Shown: positions 8,150 through 16,577 of the stretch, piece by piece | Position numbering within the stretch: the first letter of the stretch is position 1 | Layout of the letters: every line of letters starts with the position of its first letter | Source of the DNA: Chelonobacter sp050613185 | GTDB lineage: Bacteria > Pseudomonadota > Gammaproteobacteria > Enterobacterales > Pasteurellaceae | Length of the DNA: 64,000 nucleotides | Direction: 5' to 3' | Assembly (NCBI RefSeq): GCF_050613185.1 | Contig: NZ_CP192511.1 | Coordinates: 2,642,910 to 2,706,909, forward strand | The notes under the pieces: model-generated | Seen by the model: only the letters and a program-made list of their open reading frames with translations | Databases searched by the model: none | What the model was told of the DNA's origin: nothing | Program-made: the position numbers and the translations under genes

Positions 8150-11100
8150 ATGTTACCCCGTTTAGACTCACTCCCTCAATTAAACCCGACCGCACTTGAC
8201 TATTTAAATGCGCTCAAACAACAACATTTTGAAGGCGATATTGAATCCTCTTATGCCGCACGCCTGAGTTTGGCAACGGATAACAGTGTCTATCAGCAAT
8301 TGCCGCAGGCAATTCTGTTTCCGAAAAACATCGCGGATGTGGTGCGTTTAACCAAATTGGCGCAACGTGAAGCCTTTCTCTCGCTTACCTTCACCCCACG
8401 CGGCGGCGGCACTGGCACCAACGGGCAGGCATTAAACAACAATATCATTGTCGATCTATCACGCCATATGAATCAAATTTTGGAAATCAATGCGGAAGAA
8501 CGCTGGGTGCGGGTGCAAGCCGGGGTGGTCAAAGATCAACTGAATGATTCTCTCAAACCGTTCGGGCTGTTTTTCTCGCCGGAGCTTTCCACCAGCAACC
8601 GCGCCACTCTCGGCGGCATGATTAGCACCGACGCGTCCGGGCAAGGTTCGCTGCAATACGGCAAAACCTCCGATCATGTGCTCGGCTTAAAATCCGTGCT
8701 GATTAACGGTGAAATTCTGCAAACCGACAGCCTCGACAGCGCCGATCTGGAACAAGGCAAAGTGCGGTTATCACCAACCGCATTGCATTTACATCAACAG
8801 GTTTACCAGCGCTGCAAACAAAACCGCAGCACGATTTTATCCGAATTGCCGCAGCTCAACCGTTTTCTGACCGGCTACGATCTGAAAAATGTATTTAATG
8901 CCGATTTAAGCCGTTTTAATTTAACGCGTATTCTCACCGGTTCGGAGGGCTCGCTTGCTTTTATTTGTGAGGCAACGCTGAATTTGTTGCCGATTCCCAA
9001 ATACCGCACTTTGATTAATATTAAGTATAATTCGTTCGATGCGGCACTACGCAATGCGCCGCTGATGTTGCAAGCCAATGCGTTGTCGGTGGAAACCGTC
9101 GATTCGAAAGTGTTAAATCTCGCCAAGCAAGACATCGTTTGGCATTCGGTCAGCGATTTGCTGACGGAAGACCAAGCCAATCCGATTTTAGGTTTAAATC
9201 TGGTCGAGTTTGCCGGTCAGCAACAGCGGGCATTAGAACAGCGTGTGACCGCACTTTGCAAGCTGTTGGACGAACGTATCGCCAAACAACAAGACGGTAT
9301 TATCGGCTATCAAATTTGTCATGATCTGCCGTCCATTTTGAAAATTTATGCGATGCGCAAAAAATCGGTCGGTTTGCTCGGCAACGCCAAAGGTGCGGCA
9401 AAACCGATTCCGTTTGTGGAAGACACCTGCGTGCCCCCTGAACATTTGGCGGATTATATTGCTGAATTCCGCACGTTGCTTGATCAACACGGTTTAGACT
9501 ACGGTATGTTCGGACACGTTGATGCCGGTGTGTTGCACGTTCGTCCGGCATTGGATCTGTGCGATATAGAGCAAGTCAAGCTGTTCAAAACCATTTCCGA
9601 TCAAGTGGTGGAACTGACCGCCAAATACGGCGGTTTAATTTGGGGCGAACACGGCAAAGGCATGCGCTCCGCTTACGGCGAACGTTTTTTCGGCGCCACC
9701 CTGTGGCAGGAACTGCGCTATATCAAGCAACTGTTTGATCCGCAAAACCGCCTCAATCCGGGCAAAATTTGTACGCCGTTGGAAACCGAGGCGGCACTGT
9801 ATCCGATCACCTCGCCAATGCGTGCCGATTTTGACCGCCAAATTCCGGTGACATTGCGCGAAGACTACGCCGGTGCGATGAATTGTAACGGCAACGGCTT
9901 ATGTTTTAATTTTGATGTACACAGCACCATGTGCCCTTCGATGAAAGTCAGCGCAGACCGCACTTTTTCCCCGAAAGGGCGCGCGGCATTGGTGCGGGAA
10001 TGGCTGCGTTTGCTGAGCGAACAACACGTAACACCGGAACAGCTCGATTTCCGCCAAAATCAAGCAATCAAGCTGAGCGATTTAGTGGCAAAAGTGCGTA
10101 ACAGTTGGCGCAAACAGCGCGGCGAATACGATTTTTCCCATGAAGTCAAAACTGCAATGGACACCTGTTTAGCTTGCAAAGCCTGTGCCAGCCAATGCCC
10201 GATTAAAATTGACGTACCGAGCTTTCGCGCACAATTCAACCATTTCTATCACAGCCGTTATTTGCGCCCATTGAAAGATTATGTGGTTTCCAATGTGGAA
10301 TATGTCGCGCCGTTAATGGCAAAAGTCCCACGTTTTTTTAACTTTTTCAGCCAAGCGAAAATCAGCGGCTATCTGGCGGAAAAAACCCTCGGCATGGTCG
10401 ATTTGCCGAGTTTGAGCAATCCGACCTTGCAACAACAATTAATCGAAATCGGCTATCAAGGCGGTTCGTTGGAACAGCTGGAAACCTTGTCGGCGGAAGC
10501 GAAAAGCAAGATGTTGTTGATTGTGCAAGATCCGTTCACCTCCTATTATGACGCCAAAGTGGTCGCCGATTTCGTTGTTTTAAGCCAAAAGTTGGGCTTC
10601 AAACCGCTTGTGTTACCGTTCAAACCGAACGGCAAAGCGCAACATATCAAAGGTTTTTTAACCCGTTTCGCTAAAACCGCGCGCCATCAAGCGGCATTTT
10701 TAAGCCGCTTGGCAAAATTGGAGATTCCGCTGGTCGGGGTTGATCCGGCAATTGTGCTGTCCTATCGCGAAGAGTATCCGCAAGTGCTGGGGCAAAAACT
10801 GGATTTTCAGGTGCTGACGGCGCACGAGTGGCTGTTGCAGCAAGTCGCTACGCCGGAATGGCAAAGTGCGGTTGCGCCAAACGAAAACCGCACTTGGTAT
10901 CTGTTCCCACACTGCACCGAAGCCACCGCGCTGCCGAACAGCCCGAAACAGTGGCAAACCATTTTCGCCCGTTTCGGACAAGAACTGGTGAGCGAAACGG
11001 TCGGTTGTTGCGGCATGGCGGGCACATTCGGGCATGAAAGCCGGCACGTTGAGATGTCGAAAGCGATTTATCATCTGTCATGGCAACAGAAATTGAAGAA

Positions 11101-11215
11101 ATACGATCCGCAATTCTGCTTGGCAACCGGCTATTCCTGCCGCAGCCAAGTGAAACGCATGGAACAGTGGCAACCGAAACACCCGGTGCAAGCGCTGCTT
11201 TCATTATTTAAGTAA
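8150..11215 (+). CDS. ydiJ: FAD/Fe-S oxidoreductase YdiJ (D-2-hydroxyglutarate dehydrogenase-type)
   Basis: This is a large flavin and iron-sulfur dehydrogenase, 1021 residues, matching E. coli YdiJ (reported to oxidise D-2-hydroxyglutarate) in length and layout. The N-terminal FAD-binding region (about 45-280) includes the PRGGGTGTNGQ flavin loop and LTGSEGSLAF. An FAD-oxidase C-terminal domain (to about 545) has HVDAGVLHVRP and GEHGKG. A 4Fe-4S ferredoxin segment CLACKACASQCP lies near residue 675, and a CCG-type domain near the end contains GCCGMAGTFGHE. It leads an apparent operon with menI (11 bp gap) and hemH (overlapping). A USS inverted pair lies inside the coding sequence (10863-10895). 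Confidence 0.9.
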   Translation: MLPRLDSLPQLNPTALDYLNALKQQHFEGDIESSYAARLSLATDNSVYQQLPQAILFPKNIADVVRLTKLAQREAFLSLTFTPRGGGTGTNGQALNNNIIVDLSRHMNQILEINAEERWVRVQAGVVKDQLNDSLKPFGLFFSPELSTSNRATLGGMISTDASGQGSLQYGKTSDHVLGLKSVLINGEILQTDSLDSADLEQGKVRLSPTALHLHQQVYQRCKQNRSTILSELPQLNRFLTGYDLKNVFNADLSRFNLTRILTGSEGSLAFICEATLNLLPIPKYRTLINIKYNSFDAALRNAPLMLQANALSVETVDSKVLNLAKQDIVWHSVSDLLTEDQANPILGLNLVEFAGQQQRALEQRVTALCKLLDERIAKQQDGIIGYQICHDLPSILKIYAMRKKSVGLLGNAKGAAKPIPFVEDTCVPPEHLADYIAEFRTLLDQHGLDYGMFGHVDAGVLHVRPALDLCDIEQVKLFKTISDQVVELTAKYGGLIWGEHGKGMRSAYGERFFGATLWQELRYIKQLFDPQNRLNPGKICTPLETEAALYPITSPMRADFDRQIPVTLREDYAGAMNCNGNGLCFNFDVHSTMCPSMKVSADRTFSPKGRAALVREWLRLLSEQHVTPEQLDFRQNQAIKLSDLVAKVRNSWRKQRGEYDFSHEVKTAMDTCLACKACASQCPIKIDVPSFRAQFNHFYHSRYLRPLKDYVVSNVEYVAPLMAKVPRFFNFFSQAKISGYLAEKTLGMVDLPSLSNPTLQQQLIEIGYQGGSLEQLETLSAEAKSKMLLIVQDPFTSYYDAKVVADFVVLSQKLGFKPLVLPFKPNGKAQHIKGFLTRFAKTARHQAAFLSRLAKLEIPLVGVDPAIVLSYREEYPQVLGQKLDFQVLTAHEWLLQQVATPEWQSAVAPNENRTWYLFPHCTEATALPNSPKQWQTIFARFGQELVSETVGCCGMAGTFGHESRHVEMSKAIYHLSWQQKLKKYDPQFCLATGYSCRSQVKRMEQWQPKHPVQALLSLFK

Positions 11216-11226
11216 TAGGAAATAAC

Positions 11227-11655
11227 ATGATTTGGAACAAGCCGCTGACATTGCAACAACTTAACCAATTTTGCGACAATAGTGCCATCAGCCATTTGGG
11301 GATTCAATTTAGTGCCAAAGGCGATGATTGGCTGGAAGCACAACTGACGGTCGATGAGCGCAGCTGTCAGCCGATGGGCTATCTACACGGCGGCATTTCC
11401 GCCACCCTTGCCGAAACCGTCGGCTCACTTGCCGGATTTTGTTGTGTCAGCGATGAACATTTTGTGGTCGGCACCGAAATCAACGCCAGCCATTTGCGTC
11501 CGGTTAAAAAAGGCACAACCGTCACCGCGCGCGCCACCCCGGCCCGTTTAGGCAAAAGCACGCAAGTGTGGTTGATTAATCTGTATGACGAACAATTACA
11601 GCTCTGTTGCACGGCGCGCTTGACCTTAGCCGTGGTGAATAAACAAGGAAAATAA
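11227..11655 (+). CDS. menI: Hotdog-fold thioesterase MenI/YdiI
   Basis: This 142-residue hotdog-fold acyl-CoA thioesterase resembles E. coli MenI (YdiI), which hydrolyses 1,4-dihydroxy-2-naphthoyl-CoA in menaquinone synthesis. The key helix motif HGGISATLAETVGS includes the catalytic acidic residue (E in LAET). The C-terminal strand pattern (TVTARATPARLGKSTQVW) also fits. It sits between ydiJ and hemH. The ydiJ-ydiI neighbour pair is also seen in E. coli, supporting the assignment. The stop codon overlaps the hemH start in a TAATG arrangement, implying translational coupling. Confidence 0.85.
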   Translation: MIWNKPLTLQQLNQFCDNSAISHLGIQFSAKGDDWLEAQLTVDERSCQPMGYLHGGISATLAETVGSLAGFCCVSDEHFVVGTEINASHLRPVKKGTTVTARATPARLGKSTQVWLINLYDEQLQLCCTARLTLAVVNKQGK

Positions 11656-12629
11656 TGAAGCAAAAAATAACGAATAAGAAAATCGGTGTTCTGCTAGTCA
11701 ATCTCGGCACACCTAGCGCCCCCACCACCGGTGCGGTCAAGCGCTACCTGAAACAATTTCTGTCTGACCCGCGCGTGATCGATCTGCCGCGTTTACAGTG
11801 GTCGTTTATCTTGAATTGCTTGATTTTGCCGAAACGCTCACCGCGTGTCGCTAAGTTATACCAAAGTATTTGGACGGAACAAGGCTCGCCGCTGTTGGCA
11901 ATCGGGCAACGCCAAGTGGCGAAACTGCAACAGCATTTTGCCGCACAAAATACCGAGATCGCAATTGAGCCGGCGATGACCTACGGCGAGCCGTCAATGC
12001 AAAGTGCGGTTGACAAACTGATTGCCCGGCAAGTGGCAAAAATTATCGTGTTGCCGCTTTATCCGCAATACAGTTCCACCACCACCGCCAGCGTGTTTGA
12101 TGCCTTTGCCCACGCGCTGAAAGCACACCGCTTTATACCGCAAATCGAATTTATCCAGCATTATCACGATCACCCGAAATACATCAGCGCCCTTGCCGAC
12201 AGTATTCGCCCGACCTTGCAAGCCGATGAAGTGCTGCTGTTTTCCTTTCACGGCATTCCGCAACGCTATCAAGACGAAGGCGATTATTACGCCGAGCATT
12301 GCCGCCAAACCGCACTTTTGGTGGCGCAAGCATTAGGTTTAAACGAAAACCAATGGCAACTGAGCTTTCAATCGCGTTTCGGCAAAGAGCCGTGGCTACA
12401 GCCTTACACCGATGAAACCGTGCAGCAACTGGCACAAGCACAAAAAAATGTTGCCGTGGTCTGCCCCGGTTTTGCGGTGGATTGCTTAGAAACCCTCGAA
12501 GAAATCGCCGAGGAAAACCGCGAGCTTTTTTTAGAAAACGGCGGCAAATCCTACCGTTATATTCCGGCATTGAATGATTCTGACCAACATATTGAATTGT
12601 TGGCGGAATTGATTAATGCCAAAAAATAA
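11655..12629 (+). CDS. hemH: Ferrochelatase HemH
   Basis: HemH inserts Fe2+ into protoporphyrin IX in the last step of haem synthesis. The 324-residue protein shows GVLLVNLGTPSAPT at the N-terminus, the catalytic-region SFHGIPQRY with its conserved His (about residue 195), the RFGKEPWLQPYTDE loop and the late acidic motif CLETLEEIAEENRE. The ATG overlaps the menI stop (TAATG). A convergent terminator follows. Haem-pathway genes are variably retained in Pasteurellaceae, and this copy looks intact. Confidence 0.95.
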   Translation: MKQKITNKKIGVLLVNLGTPSAPTTGAVKRYLKQFLSDPRVIDLPRLQWSFILNCLILPKRSPRVAKLYQSIWTEQGSPLLAIGQRQVAKLQQHFAAQNTEIAIEPAMTYGEPSMQSAVDKLIARQVAKIIVLPLYPQYSSTTTASVFDAFAHALKAHRFIPQIEFIQHYHDHPKYISALADSIRPTLQADEVLLFSFHGIPQRYQDEGDYYAEHCRQTALLVAQALGLNENQWQLSFQSRFGKEPWLQPYTDETVQQLAQAQKNVAVVCPGFAVDCLETLEEIAEENRELFLENGGKSYRYIPALNDSDQHIELLAELINAKK

Positions 12630-12647
12630 GGTGGGGTTTCCCCCACC
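12630..12647. terminator. Convergent terminator between hemH and hldE
   Basis: The hairpin GGTGGGG-TTT-CCCCACC lies directly after the hemH stop and 28 bp from the convergent hldE stop. There is no long T-run, so its strength is uncertain. Confidence 0.6.
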
Positions 12648-12674
12648 GATTGAATGTCTTTGAGCGGTGAATCC

Positions 12675-14102
12675 TTAGCCCAGTTGCCGAATTTTTTCCA
12701 CTACACTGCTGGTTGAGTAGCCATTTTCAAAATTCAGCACCCGCACTTCGCCGCCGTTTGCCCAGACTTCTTGGCTACCGGCGATCTCTTCCGCTTTATA
12801 ATCCCCGCCTTTCACCAGTAAATCCGGCAATATTTCGCCGATTAAACGCTGCGGCGTATCTTCGCGAAATTCCACCACCCAATCGACGGCAGACAAACCG
12901 GCAAGCACCGCCATTCTCGCCTCAAGCGGATTAATCGGACGGCTTTCGCCTTTTAAGCGTTTCACCGACTCATCGGAATTCACCGCGACAATCAAGCGAT
13001 CCCCCAGTTTACGTGCATTTTCCAAATAAGACACATGCCCCGGATGCAGGATATCAAAGCAACCGTTGGTCATCACGATTTTCTCGCCGCGCGCTTTGGC
13101 ACTGGCAACCACCTCTTTCAAACGCGCTTCGTGCATAATCCCGAAGCCGATTTCATCACGGTGATGAATCGCATTTTCCAGCTCGACGGGGCTGACTGTG
13201 GACGTGCCTAATTTCCCGACCACAATACCTGCCGCAACATTGGCAAGATAACACGCCTCTTCCATACTGCGCCCGTCGGCAATCGCGGTCGCCAACACGC
13301 TGATTACCGTGTCGCCGGCACCGGTCACATCAAATACTTCCTTGGCTTCGGTGGGTAAATGATAAGGTTCGGCATTCGGACGTAATAAAGTCATGCCTTT
13401 TTCCGAACGGGTCACCAATAACGCCGCCAAGTCGTAATCGGCAATCAACTTCAACCCTTTTTCCACAATACTCTGATCGTCGGCGCAATGCCCCGCCACC
13501 GCTTCAAATTCCGATAAATTCGGCGTCAGCAAGGTTGCGCCGCGGTAACGCTCGAAATCCGTGCCTTTCGGATCAATCAACACCGGCACCTTTGCCGCGC
13601 GCGCAATTTGGATCATTTGTTGTACATCATTTAATGTGCCCTTGCCGTAGTCCGATAGAACCAATGCGCCGTAATCAGCAACCGTACTTTGCAATTTCCG
13701 CACTAAAACCGCACTTTGCACATCATGAAAGTTTTCCTCAAAATCGAGACGTAACAGCTGCTGATGACGGGATAAAATCCGCAATTTAGTAATGGTCGGA
13801 TGGGTGTCCAACGCGGCGAAATCGCAATCAATCCCTTGTCGACGCAACATTTTTTCCAATGCCGCACCGGCTTCATCTTGTCCGATAAAGCCCAATAAGT
13901 TCACCGGCACATTTAAACCGGCGATATTCATCGCCACGTTCGCCGCACCGCCGGCACGTTCTTCATTATTTTGTACCCGCACCACCGGCACCGGCGCTTC
14001 CGGCGAAATGCGATTGGTTGCGCCAAACCAGTAGCGATCCAGCATTACATCGCCCAGTACCAACACATTAGCCCGTTTGAATTGCGTTGAATATTGTGTC
14101 AT
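12675..14102 (-). CDS. hldE: Bifunctional heptose 7-phosphate kinase / heptose 1-phosphate adenylyltransferase HldE
   Basis: HldE makes ADP-heptose for the LPS/LOS inner core. The 475-residue protein has an N-terminal PfkB/ribokinase-like kinase domain (about 1-320) with VLGDVMLDRYWFG, GGAANVAMNIA and the catalytic DVTGAGDTVIS. A C-terminal nucleotidyltransferase domain (about 340-475) has TNGCFDILHPGHVSYL (HxGH) and the KGGDY motif. The length matches E. coli HldE (477). It is transcribed leftward, divergent from lpxL, so two lipid A/LOS core genes share one intergenic promoter region. Confidence 0.97.
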   Translation of the reverse strand: MTQYSTQFKRANVLVLGDVMLDRYWFGATNRISPEAPVPVVRVQNNEERAGGAANVAMNIAGLNVPVNLLGFIGQDEAGAALEKMLRRQGIDCDFAALDTHPTITKLRILSRHQQLLRLDFEENFHDVQSAVLVRKLQSTVADYGALVLSDYGKGTLNDVQQMIQIARAAKVPVLIDPKGTDFERYRGATLLTPNLSEFEAVAGHCADDQSIVEKGLKLIADYDLAALLVTRSEKGMTLLRPNAEPYHLPTEAKEVFDVTGAGDTVISVLATAIADGRSMEEACYLANVAAGIVVGKLGTSTVSPVELENAIHHRDEIGFGIMHEARLKEVVASAKARGEKIVMTNGCFDILHPGHVSYLENARKLGDRLIVAVNSDESVKRLKGESRPINPLEARMAVLAGLSAVDWVVEFREDTPQRLIGEILPDLLVKGGDYKAEEIAGSQEVWANGGEVRVLNFENGYSTSSVVEKIRQLG

Positions 14103-14223
14103 AACCTACTCCTGAGAAAATTTTCCTGATTCTATCATAAAAATGTTTATTTATTTGTTTTTCCGTTAAACTATAGCGGCGATAACTCGCATGGCAATGA
14201 GATTAAAACGCAGGAAAGGTTGA

Positions 14224-15159
14224 ATGGCACAAGAGCAGCTCCCACAGTTTAAACGCGAATTTTTACACCCTAAATATTGGTTCTTTTGGATCGGTTTGGG
14301 CCTTTTTCGTCTGATCTTATTACTGCCTTATCCGCTATTATTGCAGATCGGCACCTCGCTCGGCTGGTTATTTTCTAAATTAGGCGTTGGAAAAAAGCGC
14401 GCGGCAATTGCCCGCCGCAATCTGGAACTCTGCTTTCCGCAAAAAACCGTACAAGAGCGCGAAGCGATTTTAGAACAAAACTTACGTTCGGTCGGCATGG
14501 GGATTATCGAAACCGGCATGGCATGGTTTTGGCCGGACAAGCGAATAAAAAAGTGGTGTTCAATCAGCGGCATTGAGCATTTAACCCGGGATAACAAGCA
14601 TGGCGTTATTTTAGTCGGTATCCACTTTCTGACTTTAGAACTGGGCGCGCGGGTGATTGGCTTATCTCACCCCGGTGTCGGGGTTTATCGCCCTAACGAT
14701 AATCCGGCTTTTGACTGGCTGCAATACCACGGGCGGCTGCGCTCAAATAAAGCCCTTCTGGATCGTAAGGATCTGCGCGGCATGATTCGTGCATTAAAAC
14801 AAGGCGATACGATTTGGTATGCGCCGGATCATGATTACGGACGCAAAAATGCGGTATTCGTTCCCTTTTTTGCGGTAGCGGACGCCGCCACGACCACCGG
14901 TTCCTACTACTTACTGAAATCTTCGCCGCAAGCCAAAATCGTCCCTTTTGCCCCGCTGAGAAAACGTGACGGTTCGGGCTATCATGTCTCGATTTCCGAA
15001 CCTTTTGTTTTCCCTGCCGTTCCGGATAAAACCGAAATTGCGGTTTTAATGAATAAATTGGTGGAAAAAGAGATTTTGAAAGGGGTTGAGCAATATATGT
15101 GGTTACACCGCCGTTTTAAAACCCGCCCGAATGAAGATGATCCGTCATTGTATTCATAA
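14224..15159 (+). CDS. lpxL: Lipid A late acyltransferase LpxL/HtrB family
   Basis: This is a membrane-anchored acyltransferase that adds a secondary acyl chain to Kdo-lipid A, 311 residues. A hydrophobic N-terminal anchor (about 18-45) is followed by the lysophospholipid acyltransferase-like domain with the catalytic GIHFLTLELG (HX4E), GVYRPNDNPAFDW, WYAPDHDYGRKNAVFVPFF and the C-terminal MWLHRRFKTRP. These fit the LpxL/HtrB branch. LpxM is an alternative that sequence alone does not completely exclude. A strong terminator follows the stop. Confidence 0.9.
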   Translation: MAQEQLPQFKREFLHPKYWFFWIGLGLFRLILLLPYPLLLQIGTSLGWLFSKLGVGKKRAAIARRNLELCFPQKTVQEREAILEQNLRSVGMGIIETGMAWFWPDKRIKKWCSISGIEHLTRDNKHGVILVGIHFLTLELGARVIGLSHPGVGVYRPNDNPAFDWLQYHGRLRSNKALLDRKDLRGMIRALKQGDTIWYAPDHDYGRKNAVFVPFFAVADAATTTGSYYLLKSSPQAKIVPFAPLRKRDGSGYHVSISEPFVFPAVPDKTEIAVLMNKLVEKEILKGVEQYMWLHRRFKTRPNEDDPSLYS

Positions 15160-15161
15160 CA

Positions 15162-15198
15162 AAAAATAAAACTCGCACTTGGCGAGTTTTATTTTTTG
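15162..15198. terminator. Bidirectional terminator between lpxL and gloC
   Basis: The stem AAAACTCGC/GCGAGTTTT with A-rich and T-rich flanks (about 15165-15193) can serve both convergent genes. Confidence 0.85.
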
Positions 15199-15207
15199 GA
15201 AACGAAT

Positions 15208-15840
15208 TTAGCGGGTTAAAAACGGATTACTCTGTTTTTCCAAACCGATTTTGGTTGCCGGACCATGCCCGGCGACAATGATCATCTCGTCATTTAATGG
15301 AAATAATTTTTCTTGGATTGAGGTCAATAACTGTTGATGATCACCGCGCGGAAAATCGGTACGCCCGATACTGTTGTTAAACAACACATCGCCGGTAAAT
15401 CCAATATTCTTCTGATGTTCGATAAAACCGATATGCCCCGGGGTGTGCCCCGGCAAATGCAGCACTTCAAATTGCAGATCGCCGACCGTCACAATCTGCC
15501 CGGCTTGATTTAACCAGTGATCGGGATAAAACACATCGACTTCGAATAAACCGAAACGGCGTGATTGCTCAGGCAAAGAATCAAATAAAAAGGTATCGTC
15601 AAAGTGCGGTCCGACAATTTCAACTTGAAAATGTTGCTTTAATTTTGCCGCCGCACCGACATGATCCAAATGCCCGTGGGTCAACAGAATTTTTTGCAGC
15701 CGAAGCGCGTTTTCTTCGATAAAACGAATCAACTTATCGGCTTCGCCACCCGGATCGATAATCGCGGCATTTTTCTGTTCGTCCCAAATAATCGAACAGT
15801 TTTGCTGAAAGGCTGTAACGGGAATAATTTCGACGTTCAT
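15208..15840 (-). CDS. gloC: MBL-fold hydrolase GloC (YcbL-type glyoxalase II)
   Basis: This metallo-beta-lactamase-fold hydrolase resembles type II glyoxalase II (YcbL/GloC), which cleaves S-lactoylglutathione in methylglyoxal detoxification. From the chosen ATG at 15840 the protein is 210 residues, with the zinc motif THGHLDHVGAA (about 58-68), LPGHTPGHIG, FTGDVLF and the final AGHGPAT histidine. The reading frame stays open 93 bp further upstream, but that stretch overlaps mepK and lacks similarity to the family. The gloC-mepK-ldtD order mirrors E. coli ycbL-ycbK-ycbB, and only 13 bp separate it from mepK. Confidence 0.9.
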   Translation of the reverse strand: MNVEIIPVTAFQQNCSIIWDEQKNAAIIDPGGEADKLIRFIEENALRLQKILLTHGHLDHVGAAAKLKQHFQVEIVGPHFDDTFLFDSLPEQSRRFGLFEVDVFYPDHWLNQAGQIVTVGDLQFEVLHLPGHTPGHIGFIEHQKNIGFTGDVLFNNSIGRTDFPRGDHQQLLTSIQEKLFPLNDEMIIVAGHGPATKIGLEKQSNPFLTR

Positions 15841-15853
15841 GCGAATACTTGTA

Positions 15854-16414
15854 TCAACTCCCGCGCCAAGTGCGGTTCGGGCCAACATCAATATGCACAA
15901 AATTACTGCGCGGATAATAACCGACTCCGCCATTATTCAGGCGGGTCGCCGCTTTGCGCACATTTGCCAAAGATACGCCGTCGATACGGAAGTCAATCGC
16001 TTCCCCCCGCATATGGTAGCTGTTTTTTGCCACCCCGCGGCTGCGCGCGCTCATGGCGGCATTAGTCGCCGGCGCACGATAACCGCAGATGATTTGGATT
16101 TCGGTATTACGCAAACCTAAATTACCTTGAATTTGGTACAGTTTACTGAACAGTCGGGGATCAATACGGTGGACTTTTTGACTGCGGCGATCTCTGAGCA
16201 GATGATTCAATTTTTTTAAATCGGTGGTGTTGCTGATTTTGCCGTTTGTTAAGGCTGAAGTAAGTCGTTCTCCGGTATTGATATTTCTAAAAGTCATCAC
16301 CCTTGGCTTAGGGGTGGAAACGGCTGCCAGCAACTCGGTCGGCAACAGTGTGCCGCCCAGTACAATGCCGCCCAAGGCTAACCACTTACGGCGCGAGTTA
16401 TTGATTTCGGTCAT
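15854..16414 (-). CDS. mepK: Murein endopeptidase MepK (DUF882/peptidase M15-like)
   Basis: This is a 186-residue exported zinc peptidase of the YcbK/MepK family, which in E. coli cleaves 3-3 (mDAP-mDAP) cross-links. An N-terminal twin-arginine-like signal (SRRKWLALGG, cleavage near LLAAVS) is followed by the M15-type metal site: SYHMRGEAIDF (His and Asp ligands, about residue 140) and VHIDVG near the C-terminus. It lies between ldtD (which forms 3-3 links) and gloC. A strong terminator upstream (16516-16543) separates it from ldtD, so it probably has its own promoter. Confidence 0.9.
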   Translation of the reverse strand: MTEINNSRRKWLALGGIVLGGTLLPTELLAAVSTPKPRVMTFRNINTGERLTSALTNGKISNTTDLKKLNHLLRDRRSQKVHRIDPRLFSKLYQIQGNLGLRNTEIQIICGYRAPATNAAMSARSRGVAKNSYHMRGEAIDFRIDGVSLANVRKAATRLNNGGVGYYPRSNFVHIDVGPNRTWRGS

Positions 16415-16515
16415 AGTCTTTGAATGAGTAATAAAATAGTGGATTAAATGTGTTTATTCGACGCTAAAAAACCAAACAAGTTCATTTTCTAGCAAATTTT
16501 GCCTAGAAAAACATA

Positions 16516-16543
16516 AAAAAAGCTATTAATCAATAGCTTTTTT
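16516..16543 (-). terminator. Terminator of ldtD
   Basis: The stem AAAAAGCTATT/AATAGCTTTTT with a three-base loop and A/T runs on both sides lies 35 bp past the ldtD stop, before mepK. Confidence 0.85.
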
Positions 16544-16577
16544 ATAATTTTGCGATATATGCTGCAATTTTGGTGTT

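Noticed and set aside
15841..15933. Signal-peptide-like extension upstream of gloC
   Set aside because: The stretch overlaps mepK coding sequence. The family start MNVEIIPV at 15840 is directly 13 bp after mepK.
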